Assembly: GCA_011065125.1 (NCBI GenBank)
Contig: JAAKFI010000012.1
Coordinates: forward strand, 1-39,842
DNA from: Candidatus Anoxychlamydiales bacterium
GTDB lineage: Bacteria > Chlamydiota > Chlamydiia > Chlamydiales > SM23-39
Reading direction: 5' to 3'
Length of the DNA stretch: 39,842 bases
In this document: positions 1 through 7,789 of the stretch, in pieces
How positions within the stretch are numbered: the first letter of the stretch is position 1
Layout: the number at the start of each line of letters is the position of its first letter
Program-made: the position numbers and the translations under genes
The notes under the pieces: model-generated
The model's database searches: none
Seen by the model: only the letters and a program-made list of their open reading frames with translations
Told to the model about the DNA's origin: nothing

Positions 1-138
1 AAAAATGGTATAGCAAGAATATTATTTAAAATGTATGAAAATAAGATGGTGCTTCTACATGGCTTTATTAAAAAAAGTCAAAAAACACCGTCTAAAGATT
101 TAGCAATAGCTCTTAAAAGAGCAAAAACATTGAGGTAA
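1..138 (+). CDS. HigB-like (gp49/RelE-superfamily) toxin, 3' part
   Basis: Only the last 45 codons are in the window; the frame is open from base 1 to the TAA at 136-138. The translation contains the pattern MVLLHGFIKKSQKTP followed by a basic helix (ALKRAKTL), which is the C-terminal signature of gp49/HigB-type toxins of the RelE/ParE superfamily, usually ribosome-dependent mRNA interferases. An HTH antitoxin gene starts 3 bases after the stop, giving the toxin-first order typical of higBA. The fold and partner are inferred from this short piece and from context. The start and N-terminal half lie outside the window, so intactness cannot be judged. Confidence 0.75.
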   Translation, partial: KNGIARILFKMYENKMVLLHGFIKKSQKTPSKDLAIALKRAKTLR

Positions 139-141
139 AGT

Positions 142-417
142 ATGAATAAACATATTGGTTCTAAGTTTGATGATTTTCTCAAAGAAGAAAATTTATTTGA
201 AGAAACAACAGCTACTGCAGCTAAAAGAGTCTTTGTTTATCAATTAGAAAAAGAAATGAAAAAACAAAAAATTGATAAATCAGACTTTGCTATAAGATTA
301 GAAACTAGCCGTTCAGCTGTCGATCGTATTCTAGATCCAAACAGCCCTTCAACATTAATGACTTTTGCAAAAGCTGCAAACGCTGTAGGAAAACACCTTA
401 AGATTAGCTTAGCATAA
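142..417 (+). CDS. HigA-like HTH antitoxin
   Basis: A 91-residue protein matching the small XRE/HigA-type antitoxins paired with gp49-like toxins. The N-terminus (HIGSKFDDFLKEENLFEE) is the usual antitoxin leader. Residues about 45-75 form a helix-turn-helix with the recognition stretch TSRSAVDRILDP, and the C-terminus ends VGKHLKISLA, as in this family. Antitoxins of this kind bind and neutralise the toxin and repress their own operon. The gene follows the toxin by 3 bases, so the two are surely co-transcribed. The length is normal and there is no damage. The symbol is left blank because several HigA-like subfamilies look alike. Confidence 0.85.
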   Translation: MNKHIGSKFDDFLKEENLFEETTATAAKRVFVYQLEKEMKKQKIDKSDFAIRLETSRSAVDRILDPNSPSTLMTFAKAANAVGKHLKISLA

Positions 418-418
418 G

Positions 419-1123
419 ATGAAACTAATAAATCAATGTCGAGTTTTTCTAAAAAACCCCAATGGTCAACTTAAGAAAATTTATTCAATCAGAGCTTATC
501 CTGATTTTTTTCAAGTACAGATTTGGTCAAAAATAATATGCAAAGACTTGGGTCTCCCATTAAAATCAGAAATTCATTATCAATATTATTTCAATGAAGC
601 AGATTTACATCTGTCTATAAAATATCACGATATGGGGCCATTTAATGATCCAAAAATTATTAAAGTAGAAAACTATATATCTTTCTCTTCTATAGAAGAT
701 CAATATAAACATAAGCAAATTATACTCACAAGAAAGCATAAGCCTCTTAAAAAAACGTATTCATTTCCATTTACCAAAGAAATAAAAACAAAATATTTGA
801 TTGGATATCAACCACCTGCATTTTCTGATTACAAAAACAGTGATCAGGTTTATTATTTTCCCACTATATCTACTCCCATCACTACTCCTACTAATGAAGC
901 CCTCTCAAAAAACCCTTGGCTCAATGGAGACTCTACAAAATCATCTCCTACTAAAAATGATATAGTTGTTGATGAATCTATCGATCCTAATGTTCGAATA
1001 AATGTTTGTGGCTTTGTGTCTAGCGAGGGATTTCATCCACTTAAAGAAGCAGTTCAATGGCAATCAAGAACAATTGCTACCCCCTCTCAGCTTCAATTTG
1101 GAATTAATGTAATATTCTCTTAA
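419..1123 (+). CDS. hypothetical protein, third gene of the TA transcription unit
   Basis: A 234-residue protein I do not recognise. Its ATG lies one base after the antitoxin stop, so it is probably translated by coupling from the same mRNA; no independent Shine-Dalgarno is visible. There is no signal peptide or clear membrane segment. Residues about 1-145 look like a mixed, beta-rich globular domain with many aromatic residues. Residues about 145-185 are a Ser/Thr/Pro-rich, probably disordered linker, followed by a short C-terminal segment. Base composition is richer in C and G than in the housekeeping genes to the right, consistent with acquisition by transfer. It could be an accessory part of the toxin-antitoxin operon or simply an unrelated passenger. 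Confidence 0.6.
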   Translation: MKLINQCRVFLKNPNGQLKKIYSIRAYPDFFQVQIWSKIICKDLGLPLKSEIHYQYYFNEADLHLSIKYHDMGPFNDPKIIKVENYISFSSIEDQYKHKQIILTRKHKPLKKTYSFPFTKEIKTKYLIGYQPPAFSDYKNSDQVYYFPTISTPITTPTNEALSKNPWLNGDSTKSSPTKNDIVVDESIDPNVRINVCGFVSSEGFHPLKEAVQWQSRTIATPSQLQFGINVIFS

Positions 1124-1395
1124 AATCTGCAATATTTGCGGATCAATAGTTCTGAATGCATCTCTCCACCTCCATTAAACTCTAAAAATCTACCTTTCCA
1201 AGGGAAGTATTTGGCATTCAATGGTTCCTGTTCCTCATTAAAAATTTAGAGGGAACAGCTAATCCTTTAGCCCGTTTTGTTCATAACAGTTCGTAAATTC
1301 ATCTGTTTTTTTGAAGGAAGAATTTTCTTAAATTTGACAATTTACAGATAAAAAGCTAACCTATTTCACTTTCAAATCAACCTAGTAGAATTAAT
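1124..1395. other. gene-free stretch with a possible gene remnant
   Basis: No complete gene is visible in these 272 bases. On the minus strand an open stretch of about 38 codons (stop TAA at 1120-1122, extending up to about 1240) reads protein-like, with pieces such as YFPWKGRFLEFNGGGE, but it has no start codon and no recognisable family. It may be the tail of a decayed gene. The A+T-rich stretch before 1396 presumably holds the promoter of the next gene, but no convincing -35/-10 pair was found. Confidence 0.3.
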
Positions 1396-1995
1396 ATGAA
1401 TATATTTAGTCCCAAAACAACTAACTTCTCTTTTATTAATTACTCAATTTTAATTTTTTTCCTTTTTTTGATTCCCATTTCCTCGAAAGCATCTGAATGT
1501 CAAATCATCTTCGAACAAAATAATATTTCATCGATGAATGATAGTGAAATTAAAGAAGAAATATCATCTTATTTAATAAACAATTCTCTATGCCCAGTCT
1601 TAATTAATGATGAAATAAAATATAAAATCACAGGTATTTTTGAAAACTCAGGTATTGTTTATACTTTGGGAACCCTCTCACAAGGAGAGACTTGCCTTTA
1701 TGCTCTATTTTCCTTTCAAAAAGGTTGGATATGGACGATGACTAATTTACTTTACATGACAACAGATATTCCTCAAACACCACTATTATTTAAAGACATT
1801 TGTGATTCTGTTCAATTTTACTTACCTAAAAGCCTATCTAATTATCATGTCTTAATTCAAAAATCGCCAAAATCTTCGACAAAGAATAATCTGCAGCTTT
1901 GGACCTTTTATAACAAAGACCAATGGATTGAATTTATGGTAATGATTGTAGACACTCCAGATGGTGGCACAGATTTTGCTATTGCAATTTTGTAA
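1396..1995 (+). CDS. putative exported protein of unknown function
   Basis: A 199-residue protein with a clear N-terminal signal sequence: a short polar leader, a hydrophobic core at about residues 17-28 (YSILIFFLFLIPIS), then a small-residue cleavage site near SKA-SE at about 32-33. The mature part is about 165 residues with several cysteines that could form disulphides outside the cytoplasm. I recognise no domain. A later hydrophobic patch (about 110-122) is short and probably belongs to the fold rather than spanning a membrane. It stands alone on the plus strand between an accessory region and a convergent small membrane-protein gene. Likely periplasmic or secreted; function unknown. Confidence 0.55.
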   Translation: MNIFSPKTTNFSFINYSILIFFLFLIPISSKASECQIIFEQNNISSMNDSEIKEEISSYLINNSLCPVLINDEIKYKITGIFENSGIVYTLGTLSQGETCLYALFSFQKGWIWTMTNLLYMTTDIPQTPLLFKDICDSVQFYLPKSLSNYHVLIQKSPKSSTKNNLQLWTFYNKDQWIEFMVMIVDTPDGGTDFAIAIL

Positions 1996-2030
1996 ATAGC
2001 AAATACTCTAATTTTACAATCTGAATTTGA

Positions 2031-2228
2031 CTAATACACATGAAATATTAATGAACCTATCCATAGAATAAGTAATAGATAATATAGGGACCAACCCTTT
2101 GCTGGAGGAAAAAAGCGTGAAAGCCATCTAAAATGTTTCGTATACCACTTGCTTCCAAACCATACGACCAGATTACATCCAATACTATCTATCAAAAGAA
2201 GGTAAAAAATAATTTTTTCTATAAACAT
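2031..2228 (-). CDS. small conserved two-helix membrane protein
   Basis: A 65-residue protein with two hydrophobic helices, at about residues 4-24 and 46-63. They are separated by a short loop rich in aromatic and basic residues that contains FPPAKGW. That loop motif, with WY.(K/R)HFR just before it, recurs in small unannotated membrane proteins of many bacteria as far as I recall; no function is known to me. The start is well supported by an AAAGGAG Shine-Dalgarno six bases upstream of the ATG. It is transcribed alone, downstream of the dnaK terminator, and converges on the exported-protein gene ending at 1995. Confidence 0.6.
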   Translation of the reverse strand: MFIEKIIFYLLLIDSIGCNLVVWFGSKWYTKHFRWLSRFFPPAKGWSLYYLLLILWIGSLIFHVY

Positions 2229-2273
2229 ATCTAGCTCCTTTTACTATAAAAACTTTTTTTTATTCCTTCTTGT

Positions 2274-2301
2274 ATTTTAAATAAAATTTCTTTTTTTGCA
2301 A
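2274..2301 (-). promoter_or_regulatory. possible sigma-70-type promoter of the small membrane protein gene
   Basis: On the minus strand there is a TTGCAA (-35, 2296-2301), a 16-base spacer and a TAAAAT (-10, 2274-2279), about 45 bases upstream of the ATG at 2228. In DNA this rich in A+T such matches arise often by chance. Confidence 0.3.
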
Positions 2302-2510
2302 CTTTTCTAATAATTCTGATATTTGACAAAGCAAAATCGGTTATCAAAATCTCTTATAAAATTAAATAATTAATAAGTTTTTTATATTTATTTTTTTTTA
2401 GGCTTTTTATTAAAAACAATTACGCACTAAACCAAATTATTTAATCCCATACAAAGATACTCATTTTATCCAGTTTACATTTTGAAAATAGAGTTAATAT
2501 CTCAAAAATA
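2302..2510. other. intergenic, nothing further recognised
   Basis: This stretch between the dnaK terminator and the small membrane protein promoter is dominated by runs of A and T. I see no open reading frame, RNA gene or repeat in it. Confidence 0.4.
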
Positions 2511-2540
2511 AAAAAGGCGAGTGAAAACTCGCCTTTTTTA
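2511..2540 (-). terminator. rho-independent terminator of hrcA-grpE-dnaK
   Basis: GGCGAG (2516-2521) and CTCGCC (2528-2533) form a G+C-rich 6-bp stem with a 6-base loop, flanked by an A-run on one side and a T-run on the other. It therefore works as a terminator on the minus strand, 17 bases past the natural dnaK stop at 2557, and could act in both directions. Confidence 0.9.
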
Positions 2541-2556
2541 AGTTATTTACTTAAGA

Positions 2557-4476
2557 TTATTTTTTCTCATTTTCATCTACAACTTCAACATCAGCTTCTT
2601 CAATATCATCTTCTTTTTTAGAAGATTTTTCTTGATTTGCATTTGGATTAGGAGCTTGTTGAGAAGCTCCGGCTTTTTGAAGCTCTTCACCTATTTTTTG
2701 CATGTGTGTTTGAAGTTCATTCATAGCATTTTTAATAGATTGTATATCAGAGCCTTTTAAAACCTCTTTTACTTTGTCTACTTTAGATTGAACGTCAGAT
2801 GCAATATTTGATGGAAGCTTATCTTTATAATCGCTTAGAGATTTTTCTGCTCTAAAAACAGTAGCTTCAGCTTCGTTTTTAGTATCTATTATCTCTTTTT
2901 TCTTTTTATCTTCTTATTTATGTATTTCATCTTCTTTTACTTTCTTTTGAATTTCATCTTCAGAAAGACCAGATTTTGCTTCAATTTTTATTTTTTGTTC
3001 TTTATTTGTCTGTTTGTCTTTAGCAGATACATGTAAAATTCCATCAGCATCCAAATCAAAACAAACTTCGATTTGAGGGGCTCCTCTAGAAGCTGGTGGG
3101 ATATCTGTTAAATCAAATCTACCAATTTCTTTGTTGTCATTTGCCATAGGTCTTTCACCTTGAATTACAACAATTGTAACAGTTGGTTGATTGTCAGCTG
3201 CAGTAGAGAAGATCTGTTTTTTTTGTGTTGGTATAGTTGTATTTCTCTCTATTAAAGGAGTCATTACTCCTCCTAGAGTTTCGATACCAAGAGTTAAAGG
3301 TACAACATCTAAAAGAAGTACATCTTTAACGTCTCCTGTTAAAATACCACCTTGAATAGCAGCACCAGAAGCTACAGCTTCATCAGGGTTGATTCCTTTA
3401 TTAGGCTCTTTTTTAAAGATCTCTTTTACCTTTTCTTGAACAGCTGGCATTCTTGTCATGCCACCAACTAAAAGAACTTCTTGGATATCAGAAGGTGATA
3501 AGTTAGCATCTTTTAATGCTTTTTTACATGGTTCCATCGTTCTTTCAATTAAATCACTACAAATGCTTTCAAATTTAGCTCTTGTAAGTGTTAATGATAA
3601 ATGTTTTGGTCCAGAAGCGTCCATTGTAATAAATGGCTGGTTAATATCTGTAGATTGTGTTCCAGATAGTTCGATTTTTGCTTTTTCAGCAGCATCTTTT
3701 AATCTTTGAAGAGCCATTTTATCTTTGGATAAATCTATAGAATTTTCTTTTTTAAATTCTTCTAATATCCATTTTATGATTCTATCGTCAAAGTCATCTC
3801 CACCTAAGTGAGTATCACCGTTTGTTGCTAATACTTCTACAACACCGTCTCCAATTTCCATAATAGAAATATCAAATGTACCACCACCTAAATCATATAC
3901 AACTATTTTTTGATCTTGTTTTTTTTCAAGACCATATGCTAGCGCTGCGGCTGTAGGCTCAGGTATAATTCTTTTTACATCAAGCCCGGCTATTCTTCCT
4001 GCATCTTTTGTTGATTGTCTTTGAGAATCATTGAAGTAAGCTGGAACTGTTATTACAGCCTCTGTTACTGTCTCTCCTAAATACTCTTCAGCTGTTTGTT
4101 TCATTTTTATTAAAACTTGTGCTGCAGCTTCTTCTGGAGATATTGTTTTACCATTAACTTCAAAAGCAACGTCGCCATTTGCATTTTTTACAACTTTATA
4201 GGGTACTGTTTTTATCTCATCTTGTACTTCATCAAATTTTCTGCCAATAAATCTTTTTGTGGAAAAAAGTGTTTTATCTGGATTTGTGATTGATTGTCTT
4301 TTTGCTGGAACTCCAACTAAACGATCGCTATCTTTAAATGAAATTACAGAGGGAGTTGTTCTAGCACCTTCAGCATTTGGAATAACTTTAGCACTTCTTC
4401 CTTCCATGATGGCAACGCATGAATTTGTTGTTCCAAGGTCAATTCCAATTATTTTATTACTCTTTTTTTTATTCAT
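2557..4476 (-). pseudogene. dnaK: dnaK, Hsp70 chaperone, with an in-frame nonsense codon
   Basis: Full-length DnaK (639 codons plus stop) is encoded, but codon 521 is TAA (2914-2916). The frame before it holds the whole ATPase domain ([12 protein letters not shown] at about residue 10, [21 protein letters not shown]) and the substrate-binding beta domain. The frame after it is open for another 118 codons and encodes the rest of the helical lid and the acidic tail (EEADVEVVDENE). The sequence around the stop reads DEIHK-stop-EDKKKK, where relatives have HKEEDKKK or similar, so one GAA-to-TAA change explains it. Termination would give a 520-residue DnaK lacking most of the lid. It is the third gene of hrcA-grpE-dnaK, with an AGAGGT Shine-Dalgarno. 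Since dnaK is normally essential, the choices are a sequencing error, readthrough, a functional lidless protein, or true loss. The nucleotide facts are certain; the consequence is not. Confidence 0.93.
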
Positions 4477-4505
4477 ATTTTACCTCTTATTTTTATTTTT
4501 TTTTG

Positions 4506-5108
4506 TTAACTTTTATTTTCTTGAGCTATATCTTCTTTTGGTGTTTTTTCGGTTTTTTCTTCTTTTTTTTCTGTGATATTTCTTGCAACTTTTACTCTAG
4601 CTGCTCTAATTGTTCTGTTAGCTGATTTATAGCCTTTAGCTAATTCTTCTATAATTGATCCGTCTGGATAATCATTTGTCTCTATAATTTCCATAGCTTC
4701 ATGGAAATGTGGATCAAAAATATTTCCTTTTGAGTGAAAAGCTACTATCCCATGAGAATGCAAGATATCTCTAAATTGAGTTAAGATCATCTCAAAGCCT
4801 TTAGCCCAGTTTTCAACTTCTTTTGAAGAAGTTTTAGCAAATTTTAGAGCGTTTTCAAAATTATCGAAAATATTTAAAAACTCACTAATTGTATTTTCAA
4901 TTGCAAAAGTAACCGTTTCTTGTTTTTCTTTTTGCAATCTTTTTCTTGTATTTTCTAAATCAGCCAGAACTCTAAAATATTTGTTTTCCATTTCGAAATA
5001 TTTTGCATCAGCGTTTATAGCTTCATCTTCATTTTTTTCGTTTTCTATGGTTTTTGTAGGTTCTTGTTTTATTTCTTCTTCTTTGTTTTTTTTATCGCTT
5101 TTGGGCAT
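4506..5108 (-). CDS. grpE: GrpE, DnaK nucleotide-exchange factor
   Basis: 200 residues, usual for GrpE. It stimulates ADP release from DnaK in the cytoplasmic Hsp70 cycle. The N-terminus (about 1-40) is charged and disordered, followed by a long coiled-coil helix with the family pattern FRVLADLENTRKR (about 45-57). The C-terminal beta domain carries NIFDPHFHEAME and the closing GYKSANRTIRAARVKVA, all diagnostic. An extra lysine/glutamate-rich tail of about 23 residues follows. The Shine-Dalgarno TTAGGAG lies nine bases before the ATG. It sits between hrcA (15 bases upstream) and dnaK (29 bases downstream), so it is controlled by the same HrcA-regulated promoter. Confidence 0.97.
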   Translation of the reverse strand: MPKSDKKNKEEEIKQEPTKTIENEKNEDEAINADAKYFEMENKYFRVLADLENTRKRLQKEKQETVTFAIENTISEFLNIFDNFENALKFAKTSSKEVENWAKGFEMILTQFRDILHSHGIVAFHSKGNIFDPHFHEAMEIIETNDYPDGSIIEELAKGYKSANRTIRAARVKVARNITEKKEEKTEKTPKEDIAQENKS

Positions 5109-5123
5109 TAATAATTCTCCTAA

Positions 5124-6260
5124 TTATTTACTTTTGTCTTCTAACAAAATTGAGTTGTTTTTATTTAACTTTTTTAAATCTTTATCTAAAGGACTATGAA
5201 ATGAAATTTTGTATTTATAGATATTCTTAGTTAAAGTATTAGATAAATTTTTTGTGTACTCTTTTAAAATTGCAAATATCTTTTTATATGGAGCTCTAAT
5301 AGGAAGTAGTAATACTACAGCTCCTGCAATAATTTCATTTATTTTATAAGACATACATATAATTGATGAATTTTGGGATTCAATATCAAATTTTAATAAA
5401 TCATCAGCTATATAAAAAGAGATCTGATTGTTTTTAATAGTGTCTAGTAGTATTTGATTCATTTTTGTAGAATTTTCAAAAATTGACAAGCATTCAGCTA
5501 GTTTTATTGGATCTTTGAATTCATCATAGGATAAGAGTTTTGATAAACCTGTTTTATAAATATACTCACTATTACAACTTGCATATCCAACAACATATCT
5601 AATCATTATTTCATTATATAAGTGAGTTGCAATTCTCTTTTCTTCAGGCATTAAAAAAGGTTTATTTGCTTTGCTCATTCGATATAAGAAAAACTCTTCT
5701 ATTTTACTTAGTAGTTTTTCACTTACGTTTTTTTTAATATAAAGAGTTTGAGTTTTTATCATTCCAAAATCAGTTACTATTACACATAGTATTTTATTGT
5801 CTTCTAAAAGAATTAGTTTGATATTTGAAATGTAATCTTGATCAAATCTTGGAAGAGATAAAAAAACACTTGCATTTACTAAATTAGATAAGCTCTCGGC
5901 TGACTTTATCAAAAAATCAGTTATTTTTTTAGAGTCTTGTATTAATTCTTGATTTAAAAAATCAAGATCCTTTTTATCTATATTTTTATGATCTAAATTT
6001 TTTTCTGCATACTTTTTAAAAGCTTTAGAAGTTGGAACCCTTCCACCAGATATATGAACTTGTTCTAAATAACCCTTCTCTTCTAATTTTGAAAAATAAT
6101 TTCGAATGGTAGCAGAACTCATATCTTTAAAAAAATTTTCTTTTAAAAAGTTGGAACCAATAGGCGCATTTGATTTTATGTATAAATCAATAAGTCCAAG
6201 TAAGATATTTGTCTCTTTATCTTCTTTGGTAAGTTTTTTTTTGAAATATAGTTTTTTCAA
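5124..6260 (-). CDS. hrcA: HrcA, heat-inducible transcription repressor
   Basis: A 378-residue repressor of heat-shock genes that binds CIRCE operators and needs GroEL for activity. The N-terminal winged helix shows the family signature APIGSNFLKE and SSATIRNYFSKLEEKGYLEQ (about residues 34-67). The dimerisation domain follows, and the end has a basic tail (YKISFHSPLDKDLKKLNK) beyond the length of typical HrcA (about 340). Chlamydial HrcA is known for a C-terminal extension with autoregulatory effect, so this fits the lineage. No ATG gives the full wing; the start is TTG at 6258-6260, with only a poor Shine-Dalgarno. A CIRCE-like palindrome lies about 55 bases upstream, so the operon is probably autoregulated. 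Confidence 0.93.
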   Translation of the reverse strand: MKKLYFKKKLTKEDKETNILLGLIDLYIKSNAPIGSNFLKENFFKDMSSATIRNYFSKLEEKGYLEQVHISGGRVPTSKAFKKYAEKNLDHKNIDKKDLDFLNQELIQDSKKITDFLIKSAESLSNLVNASVFLSLPRFDQDYISNIKLILLEDNKILCVIVTDFGMIKTQTLYIKKNVSEKLLSKIEEFFLYRMSKANKPFLMPEEKRIATHLYNEIMIRYVVGYASCNSEYIYKTGLSKLLSYDEFKDPIKLAECLSIFENSTKMNQILLDTIKNNQISFYIADDLLKFDIESQNSSIICMSYKINEIIAGAVVLLLPIRAPYKKIFAILKEYTKNLSNTLTKNIYKYKISFHSPLDKDLKKLNKNNSILLEDKSK

Positions 6261-6291
6261 AGATTTAACCCATAATTTTTTATATAGTTTA

Positions 6292-6321
6292 AATATAGCA
6301 TATTAGGATATTTTTTAGCAA
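6292..6321 (-). promoter_or_regulatory. putative promoter of hrcA-grpE-dnaK
   Basis: Minus strand: TTGCTA (-35, 6316-6321), 18-base spacer, TATATT (-10, 6292-6297), about 32 bases upstream of the TTG start. The -35 box lies inside one arm of the CIRCE-like element, so repressor binding would block RNA polymerase. Confidence 0.5.
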
Positions 6322-6341
6322 CCTCGACTCGAGATTGCTTA
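6315..6341. promoter_or_regulatory. diverged CIRCE operator (HrcA-binding site)
   Basis: TTAGCAACC, nine bases, GATTGCTTA. The known CIRCE consensus is TTAGCACTC-N9-GAGTGCTAA. Each arm matches at 7 of 9 positions and the N9 spacing is exact. The two arms are complementary at 7 of 9 positions, and the spacer TCGACTCGA is itself nearly palindromic. Its place just upstream of hrcA, over the presumed -35 box, is where CIRCE is expected. Confidence 0.8.
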
Positions 6342-6376
6342 AAATGTAACATAAGTATCTAAATGTAGGAGGTTTG

Positions 6377-7657
6377 CTATTTATTAGGCTCTAAGATTTC
6401 TATGTTATTCAAATATTTTCTTAGTACTTTAGGTATCACAATTGAACCATCTTTTTGTTGGTTGTTTTCTAAAAGAGCAACCATAAGTCTAGATGTTGCT
6501 ACCCCTGAAGCATTTAAAGTATGAATAAGAGTTAGTTTTTTATCTTTGTCTCTATATCTAATTTGAGATCTTCTAGCTTGAAAATCTGTGCAATTTGATA
6601 CTGAGGAAACCTCATAATATCGATTTTGTCCAGGTAAAAAAACCTCTATATCAATAGTTTTAGCAGAAGCGAAAGACATATCGCCAGTACAAAGAAGCAT
6701 GCTTTTATAATGTAACTCTAATCCTTGAAGTATTTCTTCTGCAGAATTTAACATATGGTTAAATATCTCTTCACTATCTTCAGGTTTAGTGAGACTAAAA
6801 AGTTCCACTTTGTTGAATTGGTGAGTTCTAATAAGACCTCTTTCATTAGATCCATAAGCTCCAGCTTCTCTTCTAAAGCATGGTGTGTAAGATACATATC
6901 TTAAAGGAAGAGAGCTTTCTTCTAAAATTTCATCAAAATGAATAGCGTTTAAAGCAACTTCAGCTGTTGGTATTAAATAAAATAAAAAGTCATCATCTTG
7001 TATTTTGTATGATTGATCTTTAAATTTTGGGAGTTGCGCAGAGCCGAACATCATCTCTTCTTTTGCAAGTATAGGGGGAATGATTTGTGTGTAGCCATTT
7101 TGAGTGTGGATGTCGAGCATGTAGTTCAAAAGGGCCCATTCCAATTTAGCTCCCATTCCTTTATAAAGAACAAAATTACTACCAGCTATTTTACTAGCTC
7201 TTGAAAAATCGAATAAATTTAATTTTTCATTTAACTCAACGTGATTTTTAAATTCAAAATCAAACACCCTTTTTTCAAGGTGAGTTTTTATGCATTTATT
7301 ATCTTTAGGATCTAATGAAACTGGAATGCCTTCCATTGGCAAGTTTGGAAGCATTGCAAGCATATAATTTAATTTTTCTTCTTTTTCTTTTAAGTCATTA
7401 TCTAAAGAAGTTATCTCTTCTCTTAGATCATTCATGGATTTAATTAGATCAGAAGCATCTTCTTTTTTTTGCTTCTTTTCTCCAATTAACTTAGAATTTA
7501 CATTTCTTTTAGCTTTTTTCTCTTCAACTAAAGTTTTTGTTTTTCTGATTTCTGTATCTATAGAAATAATTTGAGAAATAGAAATATCTTTAATTTTAGT
7601 TTTTAATTTTTTTTCAATTTCATTAGGCTCTTTTCTAATTAATTTAATATCAAGCAT
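6377..7657 (-). CDS. serS: seryl-tRNA synthetase
   Basis: A class II aminoacyl-tRNA synthetase that charges tRNA-Ser (and tRNA-Sec where present) in the cytoplasm. The N-terminal part (about 30-110) is the antiparallel coiled coil that holds the long variable arm of tRNA-Ser. Motif 2 is seen as CFRREAG and GLIRTHQFNKVELF, and motif 3 as SGVATSRLMVALLEN. Length is 426 residues from the chosen ATG, normal for the family. A GTG four codons upstream would add MSLK, but the ATG at 7655-7657 begins the usual MLDIKLIR and has AAGTGAG eight bases before it. Monocistronic; divergent from the UPF0158 gene. Confidence 0.97.
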   Translation of the reverse strand: MLDIKLIRKEPNEIEKKLKTKIKDISISQIISIDTEIRKTKTLVEEKKAKRNVNSKLIGEKKQKKEDASDLIKSMNDLREEITSLDNDLKEKEEKLNYMLAMLPNLPMEGIPVSLDPKDNKCIKTHLEKRVFDFEFKNHVELNEKLNLFDFSRASKIAGSNFVLYKGMGAKLEWALLNYMLDIHTQNGYTQIIPPILAKEEMMFGSAQLPKFKDQSYKIQDDDFLFYLIPTAEVALNAIHFDEILEESSLPLRYVSYTPCFRREAGAYGSNERGLIRTHQFNKVELFSLTKPEDSEEIFNHMLNSAEEILQGLELHYKSMLLCTGDMSFASAKTIDIEVFLPGQNRYYEVSSVSNCTDFQARRSQIRYRDKDKKLTLIHTLNASGVATSRLMVALLENNQQKDGSIVIPKVLRKYLNNIEILEPNK

Positions 7658-7731
7658 CTTCAAACTCACTTAAAATTTTAAATAACATGAATATATAATA
7701 TATAGTTTTTATCTATTTTTCAACCAAGCTC

Positions 7732-7760
7732 TTGATTTATCCATTTTTTTTTGTTATTAT
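7732..7760 (+). promoter_or_regulatory. putative sigma-70-type promoter of the UPF0158/E1 unit
   Basis: TTGATT (7732-7737), a 17-base spacer containing a T-run, and TATTAT (7755-7760), 29 bases before the ATG at 7790. Spacing is ideal and each box has one or two mismatches. It is probably the promoter for both the UPF0158 gene and the dehydrogenase gene 6 bases beyond it. Confidence 0.5.
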
Positions 7761-7789
7761 TCTGTTGATTATAAGTTAAGGAAAATCAA

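Noticed and set aside
3458..3709. Plus-strand open frame inside dnaK
   Set aside because: It is antisense to a highly conserved coding region and has no ribosome site or family match. The same holds for the open frames opposite grpE, hrcA, ftsK, dnaX, groEL, coaX, rsmI and the USP gene.
7658..7669. GTG start of serS four codons upstream
   Set aside because: The ATG at 7655-7657 gives the standard MLDIKLIR start and has a better-placed Shine-Dalgarno.
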